A stretch of DNA of 64,000 nucleotides from CANKJK01 sp040081715 (lineage in GTDB: Bacteria > Acidobacteriota > Vicinamibacteria > Vicinamibacterales > UBA2999): positions 1 to 64,000 of the forward strand of contig JBEBFY010000008.1 in the NCBI GenBank assembly GCA_040081715.1. The letters run 5' to 3'. Below, in pieces: positions 56,632-64,000 of the stretch. The first letter of the stretch is position 1; the number at the start of each line of letters is the position of its first letter. Made by a program: the position numbers and the translations under genes. Under the pieces are notes generated by a model. It worked only from the letters and a program-made list of their open reading frames with translations, was not told where the DNA came from and ran no database searches.

Positions 56632-59121
56632 GTGCAGCGCGGCGCGAAGATCGGGACGTCGGTCGCCCTCACGATCCTCGGGATCCTGCTGGTCGCGGGC
56701 CTGTGGGCCGGCGTCACCCTGCGCGCCAGCCTGCCCCAGCTCGACGGTCAGGTCCGGCTGACGGGTCTCTCGGCGCCAGTACGCGTCGAGCGCGACGCGC
56801 TCGGCATCCCCACGATCCGCGGTGCCAGCCGCGCGGATGTGGCCACTGCCACAGGGTTCCTCCACGCGCAGGACCGCTACTTTCAGATGGACCTCGCCCG
56901 CCGGCGCGCGGCCGGAGAGCTGGCTGAACTGGTCGGCGCCGCTGCTGTGGACACCGACAGGGCGATCCGGATTCATCGCCTGTCGTCAGTGGCCGCAGAT
57001 GTCCTGATGCATCTCTCGCCCGCCGACCACGCGGTGCTCACGGCGTACGTCGCCGGGGTCAATGCCGGCCTCTCGGCGCTTGGTTCCCGCCCTCCCGAGT
57101 ACCTCCTGCTCGGGCAGCCGCCTCGCCCCTGGACGGAGCAGGACTCCATACTCGTGATCCTCTCGATGTTCGTGGCGCAGCAGGACAGCGCGGGCGTCTA
57201 CGAATCCATGCTCGCCGTCATGCAGGACGTGCTGCCTGAGGCGATGGTGGCGTTCCTGTCGCCCCGGGGCACCGAGTGGGACAGCCCTGTGGTTGGCGGC
57301 GCGTTCCTGATGCCGCCCTCGCCAGGCCCCGAGGTGTACAACCCGCGTGAGCGCCGGAAGGGCCTCCCGCCGGGCACGGCGGCGGTCCTGCCCAGGCTTC
57401 CGGCAAGAACACCCTCCAACTGGGCCGAGGCCGCGGGGCTTCGCGTGGCACTCGACGACCCGTGGGATGTGGCCACCGGCAGCAACAACTTCGCGGTCTC
57501 AGGCGCACACACCAGTCACGGCGGGGCGCTTCTTGCCAACGACATGCACTTTCCCATCCGCGTGCCGAATACCTGGTACCGCGCCGCGTTCGAGTGGCCA
57601 GAGGGCAGCGCCGGCTTGAACAGCGCCAGCTTGAGCAGCGCCGGCGGCACACACCGGCTCGACGGCGTGACGCTGCCGGGCGTGCCCACGATGGTGGCCG
57701 GCAGTAACTCCCACATTGCGTGGGGCTTCACCTCCACGTACGGCGACTTCAGTGACATCGTGCTCGTCGAGCGCGACGCCGCCGATCCCTCCCGCTACAA
57801 GACCCCAGGCGGCCTTCGTGCCTTTGAGCGCCACGACGAGGTCATCCGCACGGCAGGCGGCACAGACGAACACCTGACCGTCGAGTGGACGATCTGGGGC
57901 CCGCTCCTCGCGCCCGACCACAAGGGCCGCACGCGCGCCATCCGCTGGGTGGCGCACGATGCGGCCACAGTCGCCGCGGCGCTCCTGCCGATGGAGACAG
58001 CCCGGACACTCGGCGAAGGGCTGGCCAGCGCCGGCGCAGCCGGAGCCCCCGCCTTCAACCAGATCATCGCAAGCCGCGACGGCCGGATTGCGTGGACTGT
58101 GTATGGCAGCATGCCGCGCCGCAACGGTCTCGACGGGCGGAGGCCGTCGTCCTGGGCGGATGGGTCCCGTGGCTGGCATGGCCACCTGACCGCGGACGAG
58201 CACCCGCGCGTGGTGGATCCAGTTGATGGCCGCCTGTGGACTGCCAATGCCCGCGTCGTGGACGGCGCCATGCTCGAGTTGATTGGGGATGGCAGCTATG
58301 AAATCGGCTCACGCGCCCGGATCATCCGCGACCGGCTGCGCGCGAAGGAACGCTTCGAGCCAGCCGACCTGCTGGCCATTCAACTCGACGACTCTGCCCT
58401 GTTCCTGGAACGCTGGCGGGCACTCCTCGTCCGAACGCTCGCGTTACCGGCAGCGCTCGGCTCGGCACAACGCGCCACGCTCCGGGGCATCGTTGAGCGC
58501 GACTGGCAGAGTCGCGCCTTGCCAGGCTCCGCTGGGTACCGGTTCACGCGGGCGTTCCGCGACACGGTGTCGCGCCGGGCGTTCGCGTTTCTCCTGGCCG
58601 ACTGCCGGGAGGCGGATGCGCGCTGCGACTACACGCTTGAGCGCAAGCGCGAGGGTCCGCTCTGGGCGCTGGTCACCGAACGGCCGCTGCACTTCCTGGA
58701 TCCGGCCTACCCCTCATGGGACGCATTCCTGATCGCTGCCGTGGACGCCATGATCAAGGACACGGAGCAGACGTTCGGCGCGGACCTTTCAAAGCGCACG
58801 TGGAGCGAGGTCAACCGGACGCGGTACCGGCACCCGCTCAGCGCAGCCGTGCCGCTGCTCGGACGGTGGCTCGACATGCCGGAGGCTGCTGTGCCCGGTG
58901 ACCTCTACACCCCACGGATGGCCTACGGAGCGGACTCCGCCTCTGAGCGGTTCGTCGTCTCGCCGGGGCGTGAAGCCGAAGGCATCATGCACATGCCCAC
59001 GGGCCAGAGCGGCCACCCGTTCTCGCCACACTACGGGGACAGCCATCCTGCCTGGGTGAAGGGCGACCCCACGCCGTTCCTGCCGGGGCCGGCCGTGCAC
59101 TCTCTGATCCTGAATCCCTGA
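56632..59121 (+). CDS. penicillin acylase family N-terminal-nucleophile hydrolase
   Basis: An 829-residue precursor. The signal/anchor is SVALTILGILLVAGLWAGVT, then the alpha-subunit start VRVERDALGIPTIRGASRAD with GFLHAQDRYFQMDLARRRAA. The autoprocessing site is DVATGSNNFAVSGAHTSHGG, with Ser after Gly as the future N-terminal nucleophile of the beta subunit, and PIRVPNTWYRAAF follows. The family includes penicillin G, cephalosporin and acyl-homoserine-lactone acylases, periplasmic after cleavage. The specificity is unknown; quorum-signal degradation is a possibility only. GTG start. Confidence 0.9.
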   Translation: MQRGAKIGTSVALTILGILLVAGLWAGVTLRASLPQLDGQVRLTGLSAPVRVERDALGIPTIRGASRADVATATGFLHAQDRYFQMDLARRRAAGELAELVGAAAVDTDRAIRIHRLSSVAADVLMHLSPADHAVLTAYVAGVNAGLSALGSRPPEYLLLGQPPRPWTEQDSILVILSMFVAQQDSAGVYESMLAVMQDVLPEAMVAFLSPRGTEWDSPVVGGAFLMPPSPGPEVYNPRERRKGLPPGTAAVLPRLPARTPSNWAEAAGLRVALDDPWDVATGSNNFAVSGAHTSHGGALLANDMHFPIRVPNTWYRAAFEWPEGSAGLNSASLSSAGGTHRLDGVTLPGVPTMVAGSNSHIAWGFTSTYGDFSDIVLVERDAADPSRYKTPGGLRAFERHDEVIRTAGGTDEHLTVEWTIWGPLLAPDHKGRTRAIRWVAHDAATVAAALLPMETARTLGEGLASAGAAGAPAFNQIIASRDGRIAWTVYGSMPRRNGLDGRRPSSWADGSRGWHGHLTADEHPRVVDPVDGRLWTANARVVDGAMLELIGDGSYEIGSRARIIRDRLRAKERFEPADLLAIQLDDSALFLERWRALLVRTLALPAALGSAQRATLRGIVERDWQSRALPGSAGYRFTRAFRDTVSRRAFAFLLADCREADARCDYTLERKREGPLWALVTERPLHFLDPAYPSWDAFLIAAVDAMIKDTEQTFGADLSKRTWSEVNRTRYRHPLSAAVPLLGRWLDMPEAAVPGDLYTPRMAYGADSASERFVVSPGREAEGIMHMPTGQSGHPFSPHYGDSHPAWVKGDPTPFLPGPAVHSLILNP

Positions 59122-59260
59122 GCGCTGAGATTCCGGCACTGTGCGCGGCAGTCCGGCCACCGACCTGCATGGGAAGACAAGTGGGAGGGATTCGGATATC
59201 GCCTGCCGACGTTCCGGCTGCACACAGGTCGGGATAAGCTCATGTCGGGCGGTGAAAGCT

Positions 59261-60193
59261 ATGGACAATTGGCCTGTGATCCCTGTCTGGCACGGCGTCG
59301 ACGGCAGGTCTCATCTTTTCCATGGCGACTCGTTGGCCCTCATGGAGCAACTGCCGGCGGACAGCATTGACTGCATCTGGACCGACCCGCCGTACCTGTT
59401 ATCCAACGATGGCATCACCTGCGTCGCGGGCAAGATGGTCAAGGTCAACAAGGGCGAATGGGACCGGAGCCGCGGCATTGATCTCGACCACGAATTCAAT
59501 CGGACCTGGCTTGCGGCCTGCCACCGGATCCTGAAGCCGTCCGGTACGATTTGGATCAGCGGCACGCTGCACGTCTATCTCAGCGTCGGCATGGCTCTCC
59601 AGCAACTGGGCTTCCGCATCCTCAATGACATCATCTGGGAAAAACCTGCGCCTCCTCCGAATCTGGGCTGCCGTTGCTTTACGCACTCGACGGAAGTTCT
59701 TCTCTGGGCAACGAAAGCGACAAAGGGCGGGAAGGACCGTCACACATTCAACTACGACGCAATGAAGACGGAAAATGACGGGAAGCAGATGAAGAACGTG
59801 TGGCGATTTCACACTCCGTCGATGGAGGAGAAGCAGCACGGCAAGCATCCGACCCAGAAACCGACCGCACTCATCGCCCGTTGCCTTCGAGCCACAACAG
59901 ATCCCGGCGATCTTGTTTTCGACCCGTTTGCCGGATCAGGATCGACGGGCGTGGCCGCGCTCACGTTGGGGCGTCACTTCGTCGGTTGCGAGCAGGACAA
60001 GGTCTATGCGCAGCTCGCAGCGAAACGCCTGGCCGATGTCGCTGGCAGTGAACGCGACACCGACACAGGCGATCCGCCGTCACCGAACGACCAGAAGCCG
60101 CACGGACTGCTCGCGAAGCCCAGACACAGAAAACCCCGCGTAGCCCACAGGGGCCACGCGGGGTTCATGAAGCCGGGCCAGGTGGCCCGTTGA
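59261..60193 (+). CDS. site-specific DNA methyltransferase, beta class (N4-cytosine or N6-adenine)
   Basis: A 310-residue methyltransferase starting at ATG 59261. Catalytic motif IV comes first (DCIWTDPPYLLSN, DPPY), the target region follows, and the SAM-binding motif I lies near the C-terminus (GDLVFDPFAGSGSTGVAALT), which defines the beta class. KPTALIARCLRATTDPGDLV precedes it. DPPY allows either N6-adenine or N4-cytosine. No restriction endonuclease is adjacent, so it is an orphan. The last 45 residues (from about VAGSERDTDTG) are unrelated to the fold, and the final 20 are encoded by a terminator-like hairpin. Confidence 0.85.
   Translation: MDNWPVIPVWHGVDGRSHLFHGDSLALMEQLPADSIDCIWTDPPYLLSNDGITCVAGKMVKVNKGEWDRSRGIDLDHEFNRTWLAACHRILKPSGTIWISGTLHVYLSVGMALQQLGFRILNDIIWEKPAPPPNLGCRCFTHSTEVLLWATKATKGGKDRHTFNYDAMKTENDGKQMKNVWRFHTPSMEEKQHGKHPTQKPTALIARCLRATTDPGDLVFDPFAGSGSTGVAALTLGRHFVGCEQDKVYAQLAAKRLADVAGSERDTDTGDPPSPNDQKPHGLLAKPRHRKPRVAHRGHAGFMKPGQVAR
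60132..60165 (-). terminator. intrinsic terminator for the NHL genes, inside the methyltransferase frame
   Basis: AACCCCGCGT (60132-60141) pairs perfectly with ACGCGGGGTT (60156-60165). On the minus strand the stem is followed by TTCTGTGT after GGGGTTTT, a short U-run. It lies 36 bases past the stop of the minus-strand NHL gene and within the last codons of the methyltransferase. Confidence 0.6.
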
Positions 60194-60200
60194 CGCCTGT

Positions 60201-61403
60201 CTACCTCCGGGCCGGCGCGGTCTGGAGCAGGAAGCGCTGCACGCGCTTGCCCTCCCAGGCCTCGCCCACGTAGATGTTGCCCTGCTGATCGGTCGCGATG
60301 CTATAGGCCTCGGTGAACCCGCCGCCCGCATGGCTGCCGAAGCCGAACGAGCCGAGCGTCTCCATGGACTGACGATCGAGGACCCAGACCTTCTCGTTCA
60401 TGCCGTCAGCAACATAGGCGTACTTCTGTTCCACGTCTCGCGAGAATGCGATGCCGTAGGTCGAGCCCCCCTTGGTGCCAGGCGCCACGACGCCCTGCTT
60501 CAAGAACGTGCCATCCGCCTTGAACACCTGGATGCGGTTGTTCGCCTTGTCGCAGACATAGAGCAGTTTGTCGTCGCTCTGGTTGATGCAGTGCACGTTG
60601 CCGAACTGCGGGCTGGCCGGGTCGGGTGAGTCCACCTTTGTCGGGGCCGAGTCATCCGGCGTCTTGCCGAACGCGCCCCAGTGGCGCTTGTAGGCGCCGG
60701 TCGTGGCGTCGATCACGAGGACGCGTCGGTTGTGGAGGCCATCGGCGATATAGGCCTCGTTGGCCTTCACGTCCACCACCACGCCTGCAGCGCCGCGCGC
60801 GTTCATCTTGTCGCTGCTGTCGGCCTTGCCCTGCTTGGTCTTGCCGAACTGCATGATCTTGCGGCCGAACCGGCTCAGCTTCAGCAGCTGGCCGTCGCCG
60901 TGGCCATCGGCGCCGAGCCACACGTTGTCCTGCGCGTCGATGAAGATGCCGCGCTCACCGAACGGGGCACCGCCAAGCGCACCGTCCACGCCCTTCGGCG
61001 CCGGCGTCGGCCAGTCGAACCCCTCGGTCGCGCCGCCGTAGCCCTGGACCCAGTTGCCCTGCTGGTCGAACTCGATGACCGGCGGCGCCGGGCGGCAGCA
61101 GCCCGCCACCGCGCCCTTCATGCCGCCGTAGCTGCCGTCGACCGCTTCACGCTCGGAATCCTTCAACGTGCCCGGACGCTGCACGATCCAGATGTGATTG
61201 CGGGTGTCGACAGCCACGCCGACTACCTGCCCGATCTTCCAGTTGTTCGGAAAGGGCTTCGGGAACGTCTTGTCGTACTTGAACTGCGGCACGGCCGCCT
61301 TGACGGCCGGCTTCGCCTGCTCGGCCGAAAGCGGGCCGAGCGGAGCCACGGCCGCGAACGTCAGCGCCAGGGCGCCGAGGGAAATGACGCGTGAGAGCTT
61401 CAT
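60201..61403 (-). CDS. exported NHL-repeat beta-propeller protein (paralogue B)
   Basis: A 400-residue protein with signal peptide (VISLGALALTFAAVAPLGPL) and NHL-type blades. Blades seen are GVAVDTRNHIWIVQRPG, IEFDQQGNWVQGYGG, IFIDAQDNVWLGADGHGDGQ, VYIADGLHNRRVLVID-type (AYIADGLHNRRVLVIDATTG), YVCDKANNRIQVFKADGTF and IATDQQGNIYVGEAWEGKRV. The fold is a six-bladed propeller like peptidyl-alpha-hydroxyglycine lyase or Vgb. A GCC pair near residue 100 (VAGCCRPAPP) is odd and shared in part with its paralogue. Overlaps paralogue A by four bases (ATGA). Confidence 0.85.
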   Translation of the reverse strand: MKLSRVISLGALALTFAAVAPLGPLSAEQAKPAVKAAVPQFKYDKTFPKPFPNNWKIGQVVGVAVDTRNHIWIVQRPGTLKDSEREAVDGSYGGMKGAVAGCCRPAPPVIEFDQQGNWVQGYGGATEGFDWPTPAPKGVDGALGGAPFGERGIFIDAQDNVWLGADGHGDGQLLKLSRFGRKIMQFGKTKQGKADSSDKMNARGAAGVVVDVKANEAYIADGLHNRRVLVIDATTGAYKRHWGAFGKTPDDSAPTKVDSPDPASPQFGNVHCINQSDDKLLYVCDKANNRIQVFKADGTFLKQGVVAPGTKGGSTYGIAFSRDVEQKYAYVADGMNEKVWVLDRQSMETLGSFGFGSHAGGGFTEAYSIATDQQGNIYVGEAWEGKRVQRFLLQTAPARR

Positions 61404-62602
61404 GACTGTGGCCTTAGTCCCTTATAGAGGAAGCGCTGCACGCGCTTGCCTTCCCAGGTTTCACCGATGTAGATGTTGCCGCGCTGGTCGGTGGCAATGC
61501 TGTGCGGCGTGGTCATGCAGCCGCCGGCGTGGCCGCCGCAGCCGAACGAACCGAGGATCTCCAGCGTCTTGCGCTCGAGGATCCACACCTTCTCGTCACG
61601 GCCGTCGGGAATGTAGAGGTACTTCTGCTCGGGCTTGGCCGACAGCGCCACGCCGAACACGGTGCCGCTCATCGAGTGTGGCTCGATGAACCGCTCGCCG
61701 ACATAGGTGCCGTCCACCTTGAAGTCCTGCACGCGGCTGTTGTTGCGGTCCGCGAGGTAGACGTGCCCGTCCTCACTGACCGCGATGCCGTGCGGCGTGG
61801 AGAACTGCTGGTTGGGCTTGTTCGGATCGTAGGGCGGCGTCTTGGTGCTGTCGTCCGGCTTCTTGCCGTAGGCGCCCCAGTGGCGCTTGTAAGCGCCGGT
61901 CTTGGCGTCTACCACGAGCACACGGCGGTTGCCGTAGCCGTCGGAGACGTAGGCCTCGCCCTTCAAGATCTGGACGCCGGTCGCGCGACCCATGTCCTGC
62001 GGATGGTTGCTCGTCGGCCCCTTGAGGCCGGTGTGACCGACCTGCAGGAGGAACTTGCCGTCCCGGGTGAACTTCAGCATCTGGCCGTCGCCGTTTCCCG
62101 TGGCCGTGATCCAGACGCTGTGATCGCTGTCGTCGACGGCGACGCTGTGCATGCCGCTGGGGCTGCCGCCGCCGGTCGGGTCCTTGCTCTGCTCGCCCGG
62201 TGTCGGCCAGTCGTACTTGCCGTCCTTGCTCGCCCCGCCCCATCCCTGGATGTAGTTGCCGGCGTAGTCGAACTCGATGATGTAGGGCCCCTTGACGCAG
62301 CACTCGCCGCGGCCGCGCTCCACCTCGAGCTCATCCGGCCGCAACGTTTCGGCGCGGTGGGCGATCCAGACGTGCTCCTTCTTGTCGACCGCCACGCCGA
62401 CCACCGTGCCCGTGTTCCACTTGTTGGGCAGCGGCATCTTCGGGAACGTCTCATCCCACTCGAAATACGGGACCATCTTCACGCCCGGCCGTGCGGGGGC
62501 GTCTGCCGCACCCGCCCGGGCACCCAGCGTCTGATAGCCCGCCAGCCCGGCCACCGCGGCTACCGCAGCCACCAATCCTGCTCGCTTCAATGTCATAACC
62601 AC
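61400..62602 (-). CDS. exported NHL-repeat beta-propeller protein (paralogue A)
   Basis: A 400-residue protein of the same length and plan as its neighbour: VAAVAAVAGLAGYQTLGARA signal, GVAVDKKEHVWIAHRAETLR, IEFDYAGNYIQGWGGASKDG, YVSDGYGNRRVLVVDAKTGA, YKRHWGAYGKKPDDS (almost the same in the other copy) and IATDQRGNIYIGETWEGKRV. The two arose by tandem duplication. A role as a periplasmic lyase or ligand sensor is possible; no catalytic residues could be assigned with confidence. Confidence 0.85.
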   Translation of the reverse strand: MVMTLKRAGLVAAVAAVAGLAGYQTLGARAGAADAPARPGVKMVPYFEWDETFPKMPLPNKWNTGTVVGVAVDKKEHVWIAHRAETLRPDELEVERGRGECCVKGPYIIEFDYAGNYIQGWGGASKDGKYDWPTPGEQSKDPTGGGSPSGMHSVAVDDSDHSVWITATGNGDGQMLKFTRDGKFLLQVGHTGLKGPTSNHPQDMGRATGVQILKGEAYVSDGYGNRRVLVVDAKTGAYKRHWGAYGKKPDDSTKTPPYDPNKPNQQFSTPHGIAVSEDGHVYLADRNNSRVQDFKVDGTYVGERFIEPHSMSGTVFGVALSAKPEQKYLYIPDGRDEKVWILERKTLEILGSFGCGGHAGGCMTTPHSIATDQRGNIYIGETWEGKRVQRFLYKGLRPQS

Positions 62603-62857
62603 GTCTCCCTTGTTCTCATCCGCCCCCAGTTACCGAGGGGCAGCGGCCAATCATACGCGGAGTCCGGTGCCTGGCGGCAGGTCCCGCATGCTGCAAGTTG
62701 TCGCCTGGCGGCGGAGCCGCAGGCTGGTGCCCTACCGGCCGTCGGGCGCGGCGGTCGTGCCGAATTGCTCGCGCAGCTTCCGGTCCAGCTTCGGCATCAG
62801 TTCTCGCAGGCGGCGTCCAGTTCCTCACTGATGTCGAAGAGGGCCTTGGTGTCCGCG
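62603..62857. other. 255-base intergenic region, possible coding relic
   Basis: No intact gene. On the minus strand 62790-62850 one frame reads ADTKALFDISEELDAACEN and stops; another then reads MPKLDRKLREQFGT. The first phrase resembles the helix before a CxxCH haem site in small cytochromes (DISxELxxACExCH), but the haem motif itself is absent. This is suggestive only. Confidence 0.3.
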
Positions 62858-64000
62858 CTACTTCGTGCTGAGGGTGATCTGGTGTTCGTCGAGGATGCGG
62901 CCGGTGGCGCGGTTGAGCTGCGCAAGGCCCTTGCTCAGGTCCGCCTCGGCACGGGCGCGCTGGCTCCGCGTGTTGATGAGCGCCGACTGGCGCTGGAGCA
63001 CAAAGAACACGGTCGAGGTGCCCGCCTCGAACTTCCGCTGCTCGCTGGCGTACTGCTGGTCGGCCAGCCTCGTCGCGTCGGTGGCCGCCTCGAGCGTGGC
63101 GCGGGCCGACACCACCGCCTGCATCGCGTTCCGGACATCGGCGGCCACGGCGTTCTCCACCTGGCGGCGCTGCAGTTCGATGCGCCTGGCTTCCACGAGC
63201 GACGACGCCAGGTTGGCCTCGGCCGTCCGGTCGTGGAACGGCAGCGAGATCCGCACCCCGACCTCCACTGACGGGAAGTCCTGCCTGAACAGGTTGGTGA
63301 AGGACTGGCCGACGCCGCCGATGAGCTTCGCCGGCACGCCAGAGTCGCCGCCACCTGAGACCACGATCGGCGGAAGGCCCTGTGCGTTCGACAGCGTGTT
63401 GATCCGCTCGAACAGCGGGCCGAAGCTGGACGTGAGCGGGTTACCCGTCTGGCTCACGAAGGTCCGCCCCGCCAGACCCGCGCCGGTGTAGGTGCCCACC
63501 AGATCCACCTGGGGCCGGGTCTGATCCCGGAAGAAGTCCGTGTTCGTCCTGTTGGTCGCGGACGAAATCGAGAGCTGCTGCAGCTCGGGCCGGCTGCCGA
63601 GCGCGGCCTTGACCGCTATGTCCAGCGCCATTTCCGCGGCTGGTGCCTTCGGAGACGTGGTGGGCGCCAGCGCGGCGGACCAGATGCCCGCGGAGGGGTC
63701 TGGCGCCACCAGCACCTTCAACGCGTTCTCGACGCGCGTCAGCGTGGTCTGCGCCGCAAACACGTTCTGGCGGAGGTTCGCCCGCTGCGTCTCGGCTTCG
63801 ACCACGTCGATGGGCGCCGCAACGCCCTGATCCACCATGCGGCGGTTGGCATCGACGAGCCGATTGTTGAGGTCGAGCCCGGAGCTGAGGACGGACAGGT
63901 TCTCCCTGGCGAACACCAGATCCCAGTAGGCCTGCTCGACCTGCAGCGCCACGTCCATCACGCGCTGCCTGAACTGCGCCTCGGTCAGCTCCTGATTGCG
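62858..64000 (-). CDS. TolC-family outer-membrane efflux protein (partial, N-terminus beyond window)
   Basis: The frame is open from the right edge to a TAG at 62858; 380 residues are visible. It shows the two-fold helical hairpin pattern: VEQAYWDLVFARENLSVLSS, DVVEAETQRANLRQNVFAAQ, and in the second half SLPFHDRTAEANLASSLVEA, RIELQRRQVENAVAADVRNA, then YASEQRKFEAGTSTVFFVLQ and a final NRATGRILDEHQI. This is the outer-membrane channel of tripartite efflux pumps. The missing N-terminus should hold the signal peptide and first strands. Confidence 0.88.
   Translation of the reverse strand, partial: RNQELTEAQFRQRVMDVALQVEQAYWDLVFARENLSVLSSGLDLNNRLVDANRRMVDQGVAAPIDVVEAETQRANLRQNVFAAQTTLTRVENALKVLVAPDPSAGIWSAALAPTTSPKAPAAEMALDIAVKAALGSRPELQQLSISSATNRTNTDFFRDQTRPQVDLVGTYTGAGLAGRTFVSQTGNPLTSSFGPLFERINTLSNAQGLPPIVVSGGGDSGVPAKLIGGVGQSFTNLFRQDFPSVEVGVRISLPFHDRTAEANLASSLVEARRIELQRRQVENAVAADVRNAMQAVVSARATLEAATDATRLADQQYASEQRKFEAGTSTVFFVLQRQSALINTRSQRARAEADLSKGLAQLNRATGRILDEHQITLSTK

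Noticed and set aside
62762..62857. Degraded small cytochrome c gene after the TolC-family gene
   Set aside because: Only about 19 residues look familiar and the CxxCH itself is missing; kept only as a low-confidence note.

Overview
The window is a 64-kb chromosomal stretch of a GC-rich Gram-negative bacterium. The mix of genes points to Acidobacteriota, probably the Vicinamibacteria side. The markers are an Oar-type TonB receptor with a carboxypeptidase-regulatory N-terminus, paired DUF1592/DUF1552 and DUF1800/DUF1501 proteins, a beta-propeller sensor kinase, a quinoprotein dehydrogenase, and many ATGA-type gene overlaps. This assignment is inferred from gene content; no rRNA or tRNA gene was seen.

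Layout. 0.1-5.1 kb: a small barrel-like protein, an IS91-type transposase relic, a RapA/HepA-like SNF2 ATPase, a decayed coiled-coil gene and a frameshifted ArnT-type glycosyltransferase. 5.2-13.1 kb: benzoate-CoA-ligase-like enzyme, DoxX, a two-gene split version of a PEP-synthase/rifampicin-phosphotransferase-like enzyme coupled to an MFS exporter, a DinB protein, an orphan microcompartment shell protein, a MerR regulator and a pterin carbinolamine dehydratase. 13.1-18.1 kb: ThiO-like oxidase, a glycine-zipper protein, SixA, metK behind a riboswitch-like leader, a lipoprotein and a relic of a Mop/TOBE gene.

18.1-31.9 kb is one minus-strand run of seven genes. A propeller-type histidine kinase and its NarL-type response regulator come first, followed by a DUF1592 cytochrome, a Tat-exported DUF1552 protein, an ankyrin protein, a TonB receptor and a PQQ dehydrogenase. 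It looks like one regulated envelope oxidation and uptake module. 32.0-38.4 kb is a complete-looking hisIGDCBHFA operon (no hisE) preceded by a histidine-rich leader peptide and an attenuator with computable alternative helices.

38.4-42.7 kb is an accessory block inserted at the 3' end of hisA. A 60-bp copy of the hisA end lies at its far side. The block holds gene relics (F420-dependent reductase, greB, PIN toxin, IS91-type transposase), intact cargo (TMEM175-like channel, PhyH-like dioxygenase, DUF4188 protein), and three same-orientation copies of an element end starting GACGATAGG. 44.0-46.8 kb carries two attC-like sites flanking a toxin-antitoxin cassette, so it looks like an integron-cassette cluster without integrase. 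47-64 kb is mostly housekeeping and envelope functions: SYLF protein, DUF1501/DUF1800 pair, VOC protein, RluA-type pseudouridine synthase, FAD oxidoreductase, a second toxin-antitoxin pair, Ada, penicillin acylase, a beta-class DNA methyltransferase, tandem NHL-repeat proteins and a TolC-family protein cut by the window edge.

The strongest regulatory readings are the his attenuator and the metK leader, both deduced from complementary segments in the sequence. Enzyme names rest on motif recognition from memory, not on database searches.
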